Assembly (NCBI GenBank): GCA_039934635.1
Contig: JBDTLT010000174.1
Coordinates: 1 to 11,870 of the forward strand
Source: DATLFA01 sp039934635
GTDB taxonomy: Bacteria > Actinomycetota > Acidimicrobiia > Acidimicrobiales > WLNW01
Length of the DNA stretch: 11,870 nucleotides
Direction: 5' to 3'
The translations under genes were made by a program, and so were the position numbers. How positions within the stretch are numbered: the first letter of the stretch is position 1; each line of letters begins with the position of its first letter. Positions 1 through 7,395 of this stretch are shown in pieces. The notes below the pieces were generated by a model. The model ran no database searches. It had not been told where the DNA came from and saw only the letters and a list, made by a program, of their open reading frames with translations.

Positions 1-2
1 TC

Positions 3-2432
3 GATTCGCGTCCGCCGAAACCGGACGCGAAGCCGGCGCGGCTGGCGCGCGAGGAATGGGCCGCGATCTCACGGTCCGCCGGCGTGGAGCCGGCTGAGTT
101 GGTCCGTGAGGTGCTCGGCCAACAAGCAGCACCACATCACCAGCTCGACGTGCAGGCGGTGGCTGTGAGGGCTTTGGTGGCGTTGGGGGAGAAGCAGTCG
201 ACGTGGCGGCCGGCGGAGCTGCTGCGTGAGTTGGCCGCCAACCTCGACAGTGATCTCGCGATGCCCGCGGCGGAGCTCGTCGAAGGGCTCGAGCAGCTCA
301 CGGAGTCCATCACTCGCGATCTGCTGGTCGATCTGTCACCGGCGATCGAGGTGGGGGCGGTGTTGCGTCGTGATGGCCGGCCGATCACCGAGTCGGTGAT
401 CGCGCGGGTGTTGACGACGCCGGCGATCCTCACGGAGGAACAACGGATTGCGGCGTGGGCGCAACAGCGTCTCAGTAGGCCCGTTACCGACAAGCCGGTG
501 TTGTTGGCGCCGGTGTTGACGACCCTGGATCGTGCGCAGCTCGAGCTCGCGGCGGCGGTCGCTGGTGAGGCGCCGTTGGTGTTGGCCGTTGGCCCCGCGG
601 GGACCGGCAAGACCACCGCTCTCAAACCGGCGGTGGCGCAGCTCCGCTACGAGGGTCGCACGGTCTTTGGTGTCGCTCCGTCGGCGGCCGCGGCGCAGGT
701 GCTCGCGTCCGAGACCGGCCTGCGCTCGGACACGGTGGACAAGCTGTTGGTCGAGCACCAGCGCGTCAGGGGACCCCGGCCGCCCTACCTGCTCCCCATC
801 GGTACGACAATCATCGTCGACGAAGCCGGGATGATCGCGACGCCGAAGCTGGCGCAGCTCGCGACGCTCGCCGACACACGAGGCTGGCGGGTGGTGTTGG
901 TGGGGGATCCGTTGCAGTTCTCCGCCGTCGGCCGCGGCGGCATGTTCAACCATCTCGTCGACGAGCACGGTGCGATCGAGCTCGGCCGCGTGCACCGCTT
1001 CACCAACGAATGGGAACGCGACGCATCACTACGACTGCGGCGTGGCGACCTCGACGTCATCGACCTCTACACCCAACATCGCCGAATCCTGGAAGGCCCA
1101 GCTGAGGAGCTGCAAGATCGGATGGTGGCGGCGTGGCACCGCGCCCGGCAGCGCGGCGAAGACGTGTTGATGACCGCACCCACCAACGACGCCGTCCTCG
1201 CCCTCAACCGCACCGCCCAAGACATCCGCATGCGCAACGGCGAACTCGACACGAAACGCTCCCTCGACGCGGGTGGGTATCGGCTGCATGTCGGCGACGA
1301 AATTGTCACCCGTCGCAACGACCGCGACCTGACCACCGACCGCGGCTACCCGGTGCACAATCGCGACCGCTGGGTCATCGAGAAGTTGCACCGCGACCAC
1401 TCGGTCACGGTGTCCGGATCACACGGACGCGTCCGACTGCCGGCCGACTATGTGAACAGCGATCTCGAGTTGGGGTATGCGCAGACTGCGCACGGGGCGC
1501 AGGGCCGTACCGTCGACCGTTCGTTGACATTGATCGACGGGCCGGTCGATGCCCGCGGGATCTACGTGCCGATGACCCGCGGCCGCGACAACAACACCGC
1601 TTACGTCGCCGTCGAGCCGGGCCAGTCGGCCCGTGATGTGCTGGCCGTGGCGTTGGGTCGTGATTGGATCGACCGTCCCGCGCTTGATGTGCTGCGCGAA
1701 CAACCTCAACGACTTCCTCAACGCGAGGCGTTGTTGTCGCCGCGGGCGCTGCGCGACCTGTGGGATGAACAACGTGCGATCGGCCGGCAGCGCTCCGTCC
1801 TCGAGCAGTCGGTCGATGGCGTCGAACGCGGGCTCTCCACGAAGTCCGGCGATCTGACCGACACGCTGAAGCGCCTCGACGGTGCACGCGCCCGGGTCGA
1901 CGACGCGCAGCAACGCCTCGACGGTTTTGACACTGCATGGTCACGGTTCCGCAACCGCGACACCATCGACACACTGCATGGCGACATCGACCGCGCCGCC
2001 GGATTGGCGACCGAATACGAGACAAGCGCAACGACCCTGCGCGCCGAAATCTCTGATCTGACCGGCGACCGTGACCGCGCGGTTGCGCAAAGAGACGCGA
2101 CACGGCCGGGGCTCATTGACCGCTCCCATGAGATCCGTACGACGCTCAACGCCGACGCGTCGCTACGCATTGATCGTGTGGAACGCGACCCGCCGGCGCA
2201 TCTGCGCGGGATTCAACGTGACGGGAACGAGAAGCTCTGGCGTACGACGGTCGGTGGCATCGAGCAATACCGCGCCGCATACGGCATCGACAGTCGCGAC
2301 GCGCTCGGCCCGCGCCCCGGCTATAGCGACATGACCCGTGCCGACCACCACCGCCGACTCCATCACGACGTCAGAGAGCTCGCACCGGCCCGCGTGCGCG
2401 AGCGTGAGATCGACATGGGCATCGAGATGTAA
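3..2432 (+). CDS. MobF-family conjugative relaxase/helicase (TraA/TrwC-like), 5' end missing
   Basis: The reading frame is open to the left edge, so the GTG at 84 is not the true start; the upstream codons continue a sensible protein. What is visible is the superfamily 1 helicase half: Walker A GPAGTGKTT (nt 591-617), Walker B IIVDEAGM (about 810-833), GDPLQFSAVGRGG (motif III, about 903-941), GYAQTAHGAQGRT (motif V, about 1473-1511) and YVPMTRGRDN (motif VI, about 1563-1592). Residues encoded at roughly 1735-2110 are rich in charged heptads and look like a coiled coil. In MobF proteins an N-terminal TrwC-type domain nicks and binds the transfer origin, and this helicase part unwinds the strand for export. 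The nicking domain would lie left of the window, so relaxase activity is inferred from family architecture; a stand-alone helicase cannot be excluded. The C-terminus carries R-E-R-E-I-D-M-G-I, nearly repeated in the next gene. Confidence 0.93.
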   Translation, partial: DSRPPKPDAKPARLAREEWAAISRSAGVEPAELVREVLGQQAAPHHQLDVQAVAVRALVALGEKQSTWRPAELLRELAANLDSDLAMPAAELVEGLEQLTESITRDLLVDLSPAIEVGAVLRRDGRPITESVIARVLTTPAILTEEQRIAAWAQQRLSRPVTDKPVLLAPVLTTLDRAQLELAAAVAGEAPLVLAVGPAGTGKTTALKPAVAQLRYEGRTVFGVAPSAAAAQVLASETGLRSDTVDKLLVEHQRVRGPRPPYLLPIGTTIIVDEAGMIATPKLAQLATLADTRGWRVVLVGDPLQFSAVGRGGMFNHLVDEHGAIELGRVHRFTNEWERDASLRLRRGDLDVIDLYTQHRRILEGPAEELQDRMVAAWHRARQRGEDVLMTAPTNDAVLALNRTAQDIRMRNGELDTKRSLDAGGYRLHVGDEIVTRRNDRDLTTDRGYPVHNRDRWVIEKLHRDHSVTVSGSHGRVRLPADYVNSDLELGYAQTAHGAQGRTVDRSLTLIDGPVDARGIYVPMTRGRDNNTAYVAVEPGQSARDVLAVALGRDWIDRPALDVLREQPQRLPQREALLSPRALRDLWDEQRAIGRQRSVLEQSVDGVERGLSTKSGDLTDTLKRLDGARARVDDAQQRLDGFDTAWSRFRNRDTIDTLHGDIDRAAGLATEYETSATTLRAEISDLTGDRDRAVAQRDATRPGLIDRSHEIRTTLNADASLRIDRVERDPPAHLRGIQRDGNEKLWRTTVGGIEQYRAAYGIDSRDALGPRPGYSDMTRADHHRRLHHDVRELAPARVREREIDMGIEM

Positions 2433-2663
2433 CCGGCGCGACTTGCAGGCGCTAGCGGAACCACTCACCGCATGACAGTCAGTCATCGGCATCGCCGGCT
2501 GTTGATGCGCGGTGGGTCGGCGGTCTGGTCTACCTCGTCGGTGTGAACGCGCTCGCGGCGGTGAGGATCGTGAGCGCGCCGATCTCAGTTCGCCGGCGCT
2601 GTCGCCGCGTGGCGGATCGGGGCGGAATGCGGCCGCTGTCAGTGGCTATCCATTTGGTGGGTT
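2433..2663. other. Intergenic stretch after the relaxase gene
   Basis: The gap between the relaxase stop and the next gene is 296 bases, and its right part holds the promoter listed separately. In the rest I see no convincing reading frame, no hairpin followed by a T-run, and no clear tandem repeats. A transfer origin often lies near a relaxase gene, but I cannot identify a nic site here. Confidence 0.4.
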
Positions 2664-2692
2664 CTGACGGCGCCGATCAGCGGGGATACCCT
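2664..2692 (+). promoter_or_regulatory. Sigma-70-type promoter for the PD-(D/E)XK gene
   Basis: A -35 like box CTGACG (2664-2669) and a -10 like box TACCCT (2687-2692, matching the actinobacterial TAnnnT pattern) are separated by exactly 17 bases. Transcription would begin near 2699, giving a 30-base leader that includes the ribosome binding site at 2717-2724. The relaxase stop is 231 bases upstream, so an independent promoter here makes sense. Prediction from pattern only. Confidence 0.45.
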
Positions 2693-2716
2693 TGAATTCG
2701 GCGTGGCAGGGACGAC

Positions 2717-2724
2717 AGGTGGGG
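2717..2724 (+). promoter_or_regulatory. Ribosome binding site AGGTGGGG
   Basis: AGGTGGGG ends 4 bases before the ATG at 2729. It is a purine-rich variant of AGGAGG and supports the ATG at 2729 as the start of the nuclease-like gene. Confidence 0.55.
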
Positions 2725-2728
2725 TCTA

Positions 2729-4285
2729 ATGGCACCGGAATCGACGTGGCAGTCGGCTCGACTCATCCCAACGAGCGGGATCAGCGGCACGGACGAGGCG
2801 GAGCGTCGAGCAACGTCGGCGTTGCTCGCGGTGATGTCTGCTGTGCGCGAGTTTGGGGCGGCGATCGTTCGACCGCTCGGCGCGCCAGGTGGGCTACTTG
2901 CGACGTTTATTGAGGTGCCGTTCGTCCTGGGCGAGCGGACTGTGATTCCCGACGGGCTGATACAAGCGTCTCGCGGAGCGCGGACGTGGACGGCGCTCGT
3001 CGAAGTGAAAACCAGCTCTAGCGATCTGGAACGCGCGCAAGTCGAGGCGTACCTGGACGTCGCACGCGACGAGGGTTTCGACGCCGTGCTGACAATCTCC
3101 AACCAGCTCGCGCCAGCACCCAATGTGCACCCGGTAGAGGTCGACAAGCGCAAGACCAAGAAGGTTGCTCTGCACCATTTGTCTTGGTCGGAGGTGCTGA
3201 CCCTTGCAGTGCAACAACGGGTACATCGCGGCGTGGCGGATCCCGACCAGGCCTGGATCCTGGGCGAGTTGATCCGGTACCTGGAGCATCCGCGCTCGGG
3301 TGCGATGGACTTCGCCGACATGGGAGCGTCGTGGGTCACGGTACGCGACGCAATAACTGCGGGCACGTTGCGCATCAACGACAAGGGGCTCGTCGACACG
3401 GTCTCACGGTGGGAGCAACTGTTGCGGTTCGCGTCGCTGCGTCTCGGCCGGGAACTGGGCGTCGACGTGCAGGTCCAGCTGTCACGACGCGAACAGACCG
3501 ATCCCTCTGTGCGATTTGCGGCGCAGTGTCAGTCACTCGTTGAGCGCGGACTACTGGTCGGTGCAATACGGATACCGGATGCACTTGCGCCGATCGATGT
3601 CACCGCGGATCTACGCGCAAACCGCATCACCGTCAGCGTAGACGTTGAGGCGCCGCGCGAGGGCAGGCCTGTTACGCGGGTCAATTGGCTGGTCCGCCAA
3701 CTCAAAGATGCGCCCGATGGATTGCGTATCGATGCCTGGTCATTGAACGCACGAACGTCGACGAGCGAACTCCTGCGCACCCTGCGCGACGATCCCGCGA
3801 AACTCATCGCTGATCCAACGCGCGAACTGCGGACCTTCCGCGTGGCGGCGTCATCTCCGGCAGGTACCAAACGCGGCGCCGGTCGCGGCGGCTTCATCGA
3901 CTCGGTACTGGCGTCGATCGACGGATTCTACGGCGAGGTCGTTCAACAGCTTCGACCTTGGGCTGCCAAGGCACCGCAGTTGACAAAGAGCGGCAAGAGC
4001 GCAACAGAGGAAGCGGGAATCAACATCACACCACCGCCCGGCGACGTAGTCGAAGAGGCAGGTATCGAGGTCCCCGAGCCGGGCGACCAGCTCAGCGAAG
4101 GCGACGACGCCCGAGTCAAGGAACTCATCGACCAGACCGAGCAGCCGCCCTCAATACCACTAGCCGCAGCCACCGATGACGATCTGGTTAGCTGGCCCGG
4201 CGCCGAGGAACGCCTAGAACGCGAGCGCGATCTAGAGATGGGAATCGCGCCACCCGAGCAGGACGACACGAACGAGCCCCGATGA
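2729..4285 (+). CDS. PD-(D/E)XK nuclease-like protein, function unknown
   Basis: This is a 518-residue soluble protein. The N-terminal quarter reads as a PD-(D/E)XK nuclease fold: a helix with E24 (DEAERRATSALL), then IPDGLI with D75, the strand LVEVKT giving E92-V93-K94, then a helix with Q104 (ERAQVEAYL) and the strand FDAVLTISN. In the family, the D and E-x-K side chains hold the metal and support phosphodiester cleavage. Residues about 145-390 are mixed alpha/beta and unrecognised. The last 110 residues are acidic, proline-rich and probably disordered, and carry R-E-R-D-L-E-M-G-I (nt 4220-4246), very like the tail of the relaxase. The gene has its own promoter and a good ribosome site. 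Its TGA overlaps an ATG (ATGA) of a tiny frame. A DNA-processing, defence or transferred-effector role are all possible; none is proven. Coding status is firm, nuclease activity is an inference. Confidence 0.85.
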   Translation: MAPESTWQSARLIPTSGISGTDEAERRATSALLAVMSAVREFGAAIVRPLGAPGGLLATFIEVPFVLGERTVIPDGLIQASRGARTWTALVEVKTSSSDLERAQVEAYLDVARDEGFDAVLTISNQLAPAPNVHPVEVDKRKTKKVALHHLSWSEVLTLAVQQRVHRGVADPDQAWILGELIRYLEHPRSGAMDFADMGASWVTVRDAITAGTLRINDKGLVDTVSRWEQLLRFASLRLGRELGVDVQVQLSRREQTDPSVRFAAQCQSLVERGLLVGAIRIPDALAPIDVTADLRANRITVSVDVEAPREGRPVTRVNWLVRQLKDAPDGLRIDAWSLNARTSTSELLRTLRDDPAKLIADPTRELRTFRVAASSPAGTKRGAGRGGFIDSVLASIDGFYGEVVQQLRPWAAKAPQLTKSGKSATEEAGINITPPPGDVVEEAGIEVPEPGDQLSEGDDARVKELIDQTEQPPSIPLAAATDDDLVSWPGAEERLERERDLEMGIAPPEQDDTNEPR

Positions 4286-4386
4286 ACCGCACCCGTCCCG
4301 ACAGCCCTCACGCTACGTGCCCGGGCGCCGACGAGTTTCATTGCAGTATCAAGCAAAGGAGGGCGCGGCCTCAATTATCGACGTAG
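4282..4386 (+). CDS. Possible 34-residue peptide, translationally coupled (ATGA)
   Basis: An ATG overlaps the stop of the nuclease-like gene in the classic ATGA arrangement and opens a 34-codon frame ending at TAG. The peptide is basic and arginine-rich with two cysteines, and resembles nothing I know. ATGA overlaps often mark coupled genes, but one can arise by chance, and the codon use is not strongly GC-rich at third positions. It lies in the 148-base gap before the next convincing gene. Confidence 0.18.
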   Translation: MNRTRPDSPHATCPGADEFHCSIKQRRARPQLST

Positions 4387-4433
4387 CGCAACCATCGCTC
4401 GACGCTGGCGTTTGCGGAGAGCAGTATGCAGCA

Positions 4434-4718
4434 ATGGCCAAACTTGACGACTTACTCGCTCAGCACAGGGCAGAGCCGTTCCCGGCGAGCGTCGTCAAGG
4501 GCCTCGACTACGGCGAAGTTGACGCCGTCATGATCGATGCAGACATCTACGGATGGGCGTCGAATGCGAGTAGCAGCGGAGGGCTCAGCCCCACCGAGCG
4601 CGTCGCGCTTCAGGCAGCCCGAGACAGGCTTGCTCGATCGTTGGGAGAGTTTCCGCATGACGCTCGTGCCTACTACGAAATGCTCCTACAGCTAGCGAAC
4701 CTCGCGCTGGGTAGTTGA
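4434..4718 (+). CDS. Conserved small hypothetical protein (YGxVDAVMIDADIYGWA motif)
   Basis: This is a 94-residue cytosolic protein. I start it at the ATG at 4434 because the protein-like pattern begins at MAKLDDLLAQHR; the frame is open further upstream from a GTG at 4317, but that part looks non-coding. A GGAGA at 4416-4420 lies 13 bases away, longer than ideal. The core has the striking run YGEVDAVMIDADIYGWA (residues about 27-43), followed by a predicted two-helix tail rich in Arg and Ala with Tyr-Tyr (AYYEMLLQLANLAL). The absence of a signal peptide or membrane segment points to a soluble, probably small-domain protein. I have a memory impression of similar proteins in other actinobacteria but cannot name the family. 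It may be in one operon with the nuclease-like gene upstream (149 bases apart, same strand). Confidence 0.75.
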   Translation: MAKLDDLLAQHRAEPFPASVVKGLDYGEVDAVMIDADIYGWASNASSSGGLSPTERVALQAARDRLARSLGEFPHDARAYYEMLLQLANLALGS

Positions 4719-5098
4719 GCACCGACGAACTCCTACTCCGTTCACTCCTGTTCGACGTTCACAATCTGCCAATCCTCCACCCTCGACATCGTGGCAGCAC
4801 TCACAGTGCGCCAAACGGACGGGTCTGCCCCGAGTTTGGTTGGCTCGTTGGGTTGAGAGCTTCAGGCCGCGTGCGCGGGGTAGGGCGCCCACTGGTCGAT
4901 GATCACCCGGTCGGTCAACGTCGCCTTATCTAGTCTGCATGGTCTGGCGGCGGCTTCGCGCAGCTGGCGGTCGATGGATTGACTTCGACGAGGCGATTGT
5001 CCATCGTCCGCCACGCTCGCGACTCTTCGGATCTTAGGGTCACACGCAATAGCTGTGCATCGGTCCCATCGAGTGTGCAGATTTTGACGTCGTTTGGT
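4719..5098. other. Gene-poor stretch
   Basis: These 380 bases lie between the small conserved gene and the stop of the lipoprotein gene on the other strand. No reading frame here shows convincing codon use on the + strand. On the - strand a frame spanning 4930-5139 reads as a moderately protein-like segment and overlaps the lipoprotein's 3' end out of phase; it is discussed as a finding. I see no clear terminator hairpin for either neighbour. Confidence 0.4.
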
Positions 5099-6007
5099 TC
5101 ATGCGGGCAATGCTTCGACGTCGAGTAACAGGCGATCATTGACCGATATGCCGACGGCGTGTGATGTCAACAAGGCCACCATGCAGTCGTCGATCAAAAC
5201 GAGACGAAGCATCTTGTTGTCGGCGCCGAAGTTCTCCGATAGGGCGACGGAGGCGCCGAGATCGTTCGCCGCTGAGAACGTTCTGCCGACACGCTCTTGA
5301 AGGGCGCTCAATTGGCCAGCCGAGCAATCTGATGAAGGGATGTTGTCGGAGTCGCGACACTGCAACGAAGGGGTATCCAAAGCGACGAAACCTTGATCGT
5401 CAACTTTCCATGCCGCCATGACGTAGGGGGACGGCACGAAGCCTGAGCTCCCCGTGCGGGAGCCTGCCGCCGGGTCATAGAGCACGACGACCGGTGTGTC
5501 TTCGACGATCGTCCTCGGCGATGACATGCTCCGGCAGTGAACCCCGACCCGCGGGGCGAAACTGCTGCCACCCTGCCACGACCACGCCAGCACATCATCG
5601 TGCAAAAAGAAGGTGCTGGCCGACCAGTGGTACGTCGAGGTGAACACAATGCATGAGTCGTTGCTCACCGCGTCGACTGTGTAGACCATCCCGTCCGAAC
5701 GGCGCGAGACGATCACCGACCGCGGATACATAGCGACGGGAGGGGCCGCTGGGCCGCTGCGCCGCAATAGCTCCGCCGCCACATCGGCGCATTTCGCTTG
5801 TTCCGGCGTGGCCGGGCGCGTCGCCGGAGTTACTGATGTTGAGATCGGCGACAGCATCGAGGTCGATGTCGCGGCCAATGGCTCGGTCGTTGACGACGAC
5901 GATGCAAGAGGGTCCGCGCCATGTCGGCCACACGCGGCGACAACCACGACCCCGAGGGCCAGTCCACTGATTCGGTGAAGCAAGGTGCGGCGAGGTCGCA
6001 TGATCAT
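5099..6007 (-). CDS. Secreted lipoprotein of unknown function, six further cysteines
   Basis: This is a 302-residue exported protein. The N-terminus MIMRPRRTLLHR is basic, followed by a hydrophobic run and the lipobox V-A-A-C with the lipidated cysteine at residue 26, so the mature protein should be anchored on the outer face of the membrane. A Ser/Thr-rich linker (about residues 35-65) precedes the globular part. The latter has six cysteines (KCADV, SCIVF, VHCRS, LQCRD, SDCSA, DDCMV), which could form three disulphides, and no catalytic motif I recognise. The alternative ATG at 6001 would only shorten it by two residues. No good ribosome site precedes the start: GGGAG on the - strand is about 20 bases away. 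It stands alone, with long gene-poor stretches on both sides. Its layout (anchor, Ser/Thr linker, globular domain) resembles that of the protein at 10413-11537, but I see no sequence similarity. Confidence 0.85.
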   Translation of the reverse strand: MIMRPRRTLLHRISGLALGVVVVAACGRHGADPLASSSSTTEPLAATSTSMLSPISTSVTPATRPATPEQAKCADVAAELLRRSGPAAPPVAMYPRSVIVSRRSDGMVYTVDAVSNDSCIVFTSTYHWSASTFFLHDDVLAWSWQGGSSFAPRVGVHCRSMSSPRTIVEDTPVVVLYDPAAGSRTGSSGFVPSPYVMAAWKVDDQGFVALDTPSLQCRDSDNIPSSDCSAGQLSALQERVGRTFSAANDLGASVALSENFGADNKMLRLVLIDDCMVALLTSHAVGISVNDRLLLDVEALPA

Positions 6008-6227
6008 TTGACGGTCGGAACCGCTCCCACCATCCTACGAAAATAGGTCGGCGCCGAGCAGCGGGCTCTACGCTGCCGGCGCTGTTCAAAGCGCTCAGCT
6101 GTGCGAGGTTCGCGATGGCGGTGGACGACGCGATCGGCGGACTGCTGTCACGACGAGGAGAGCCGTTTCGATGTTCATCTGGACCGCTGGCTAAGGCGGT
6201 TACGGGCCCGTCCATAGCGTTAAGCGA

Positions 6228-6389
6228 TCACGCGCCGACTCGGATCGCAGCGAAGAACAACACGCCAAGCACGACAAGGCACACGGCGGCGCCAACGACT
6301 GCCCATTCCCGCCATGACGGCCCACGTTCACGCGATGTTGGCACTATGTCGGACGCTACCTGGGCTGCGGTTGGCGGGAGCGCCGCCAT
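6228..6389 (-). CDS. Possible single-helix membrane mini-protein
   Basis: This 53-residue frame starts at an ATG. It has a polar N-terminus (SRERGPSWREW) followed by a clean membrane helix, WAVVGAAVCLVVLGVLFFAA, and stops just after it with RVGA. Positive and aromatic residues sit on the N-side of the helix, as in real small membrane proteins. GGGTGGG lies directly before the ATG, too close to be an ideal ribosome site. The frame is open for another 216 bases upstream, but that part reads as non-coding. Hydrophobic runs of this length are uncommon by chance in high-GC shadow frames, yet the case stays weak without homologues. Confidence 0.35.
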   Translation of the reverse strand: MAALPPTAAQVASDIVPTSRERGPSWREWAVVGAAVCLVVLGVLFFAAIRVGA

Positions 6390-6725
6390 CCCACCCGAGA
6401 AACTGCGCCCCACCTCTCGCTTGCAACGAGACGCGTGTTGGGCGCGCACCTGTCGTGGGCCTCTCGTCACGACAGTCGCACCAGCACGTTGCGAGCAACT
6501 GCTGAGCGCCCGTCGCGAATCAGCACCCGACACCGCCCGTTGCCTAACAGGGGTGGGATTGGAAAGGGGCGAGGTTGGCGATGTCCGTTCGCCGTCTGGC
6601 ATCAATTGCGAGCGGGAAGAACCGCCAGGTCGCTATCGGGCAAGCCGATGAGTGGATCAGCACTCGGAGACTCAACTTCGAAATGCCGCGACCGAACAAA
6701 ACATCGTGTCTCAGATCACTTGCGC

Positions 6726-6731
6726 AGAGGG
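6726..6731 (+). promoter_or_regulatory. Ribosome binding site AGAGGG
   Basis: AGAGGG sits 9 bases before the GTG at 6741 and overlaps the ATG at 6732. The spacing therefore favours the GTG at 6741 over that ATG as the start of the membrane protein. Confidence 0.45.
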
Positions 6732-6740
6732 ATGCTTTTC

Positions 6741-7079
6741 GTGAACCTCGATCGTGATGGATCGGCCACGGGAATGGCCTCGCGGGCGAAGGGCCATCCG
6801 CTCTTGTACGCCCTGGTCTCGGCGCTCATCGGAGGGTTCGCAGCCCTATGGTTCTTCGCTGACGTCCGGGCAGTTGCCGGAGGCGCTGCAATCTGCGGCA
6901 TCCTGGTCTACCTGTCGTGGCGGCAAAGAGGATTCGCTTGGCCGCTGGAGGCTCGCCAGCTGAGACTGGCGGAGACTGGCAGCGAGTCGCAGATCAGACC
7001 GCGATGGCTTCTCGTAGTATTCAGCCTCGTGATCGCAGCTCTGTCGGCGATCGCCATGGTCATCCTTCTCGCCACGTGA
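6741..7079 (+). CDS. Small three-helix membrane protein, unknown function
   Basis: This is a 112-residue protein with a polar N-terminus and three hydrophobic segments: about residues 21-41 (LLYALVSALIGGFAALWFFA), 44-60 (AVAGGAAICGILVYLSW) and 89-111 (LLVVFSLVIAALSAIAMVI). A basic loop separates segments 2 and 3 (WRQRG, RQLR, RPRW). The start is set by AGAGGG nine bases before the GTG; an ATG at 6732 is three codons further up. The frame is open upstream to about 6435, but that part has no membrane or protein-like pattern. There is no enzyme motif. It stands alone on its strand, with nothing convincing for 316 bases downstream, so no partner can be suggested. Confidence 0.75.
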   Translation: MNLDRDGSATGMASRAKGHPLLYALVSALIGGFAALWFFADVRAVAGGAAICGILVYLSWRQRGFAWPLEARQLRLAETGSESQIRPRWLLVVFSLVIAALSAIAMVILLAT

Positions 7080-7395
7080 GCCGCATTGCAGCGCGATGCG
7101 AAGCGCTCAAAGATCGTTCGAGAGGCAAGTCCAGCGGAAGGGGGTGCGTGCAGCGTCAGGCTCGAGGCGCCAATGGCAGGGCGCTCCCGCCGGACGGTCC
7201 AGCGTCGGTGGGCGGAGTGTCATTGCCCGCCGGAGCGTCGAAGCTGCCGGTCGCTGCACACGCGACGGGGCAGAGACCGCCGAGGTCGGCCCCTTGCCGA
7301 TTTCGTCGTCAGTGCGCCATGTTCTCGTTCTGCCGAAGCGTTGACACCGTAGCGATTGCACGATCTGCGCCGCCGAGCTGCGCGAACCTATTGGG
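7080..7395. other. Gene-poor stretch before the 121-residue protein
   Basis: In 316 bases all frames give Arg/Ser-rich shadow translations. The only detail of note is an in-frame continuation upstream of the ATG at 7396 that contains a C-x-x-C pair but no start codon (see findings). No terminator hairpin with a T-run is visible for the membrane protein upstream. Confidence 0.4.

Larger units (their letters stand above)
6008..6740. other. Gene-poor stretch with at most one mini-gene
   Basis: Long open frames exist on both strands, but their translations are Arg/Ser/Pro-rich and out of keeping with real proteins, except for a hydrophobic segment on the - strand (listed separately, 6228-6389). 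The region between the lipoprotein start and the next membrane protein should carry promoters for both, but I find no convincing -35/-10 pair. Confidence 0.4.

Noticed and set aside
84..86. GTG at 84 as the start of the relaxase/helicase
   Set aside because: The frame is open and protein-like to the window edge, and the family carries a large N-terminal relaxase domain, so the gene begins outside the window.
2677..3399. 240-residue - strand frame opposite the nuclease-like gene
   Set aside because: It is Ser/Arg-rich, matches no fold, and lies opposite a well-supported gene with promoter, ribosome site and nuclease motif.
4317..4433. N-terminal extension of the 94-residue protein from the GTG at 4317
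   Set aside because: There is no ribosome binding site before 4317, and the extension lacks the composition of the downstream protein; the natural start reads MAKLDDLLAQHR.
6435..6740. N-terminal extension of the three-helix membrane protein
   Set aside because: The translation is Arg/Ser-rich without pattern, and AGAGGG nine bases before the GTG at 6741 gives a better start.
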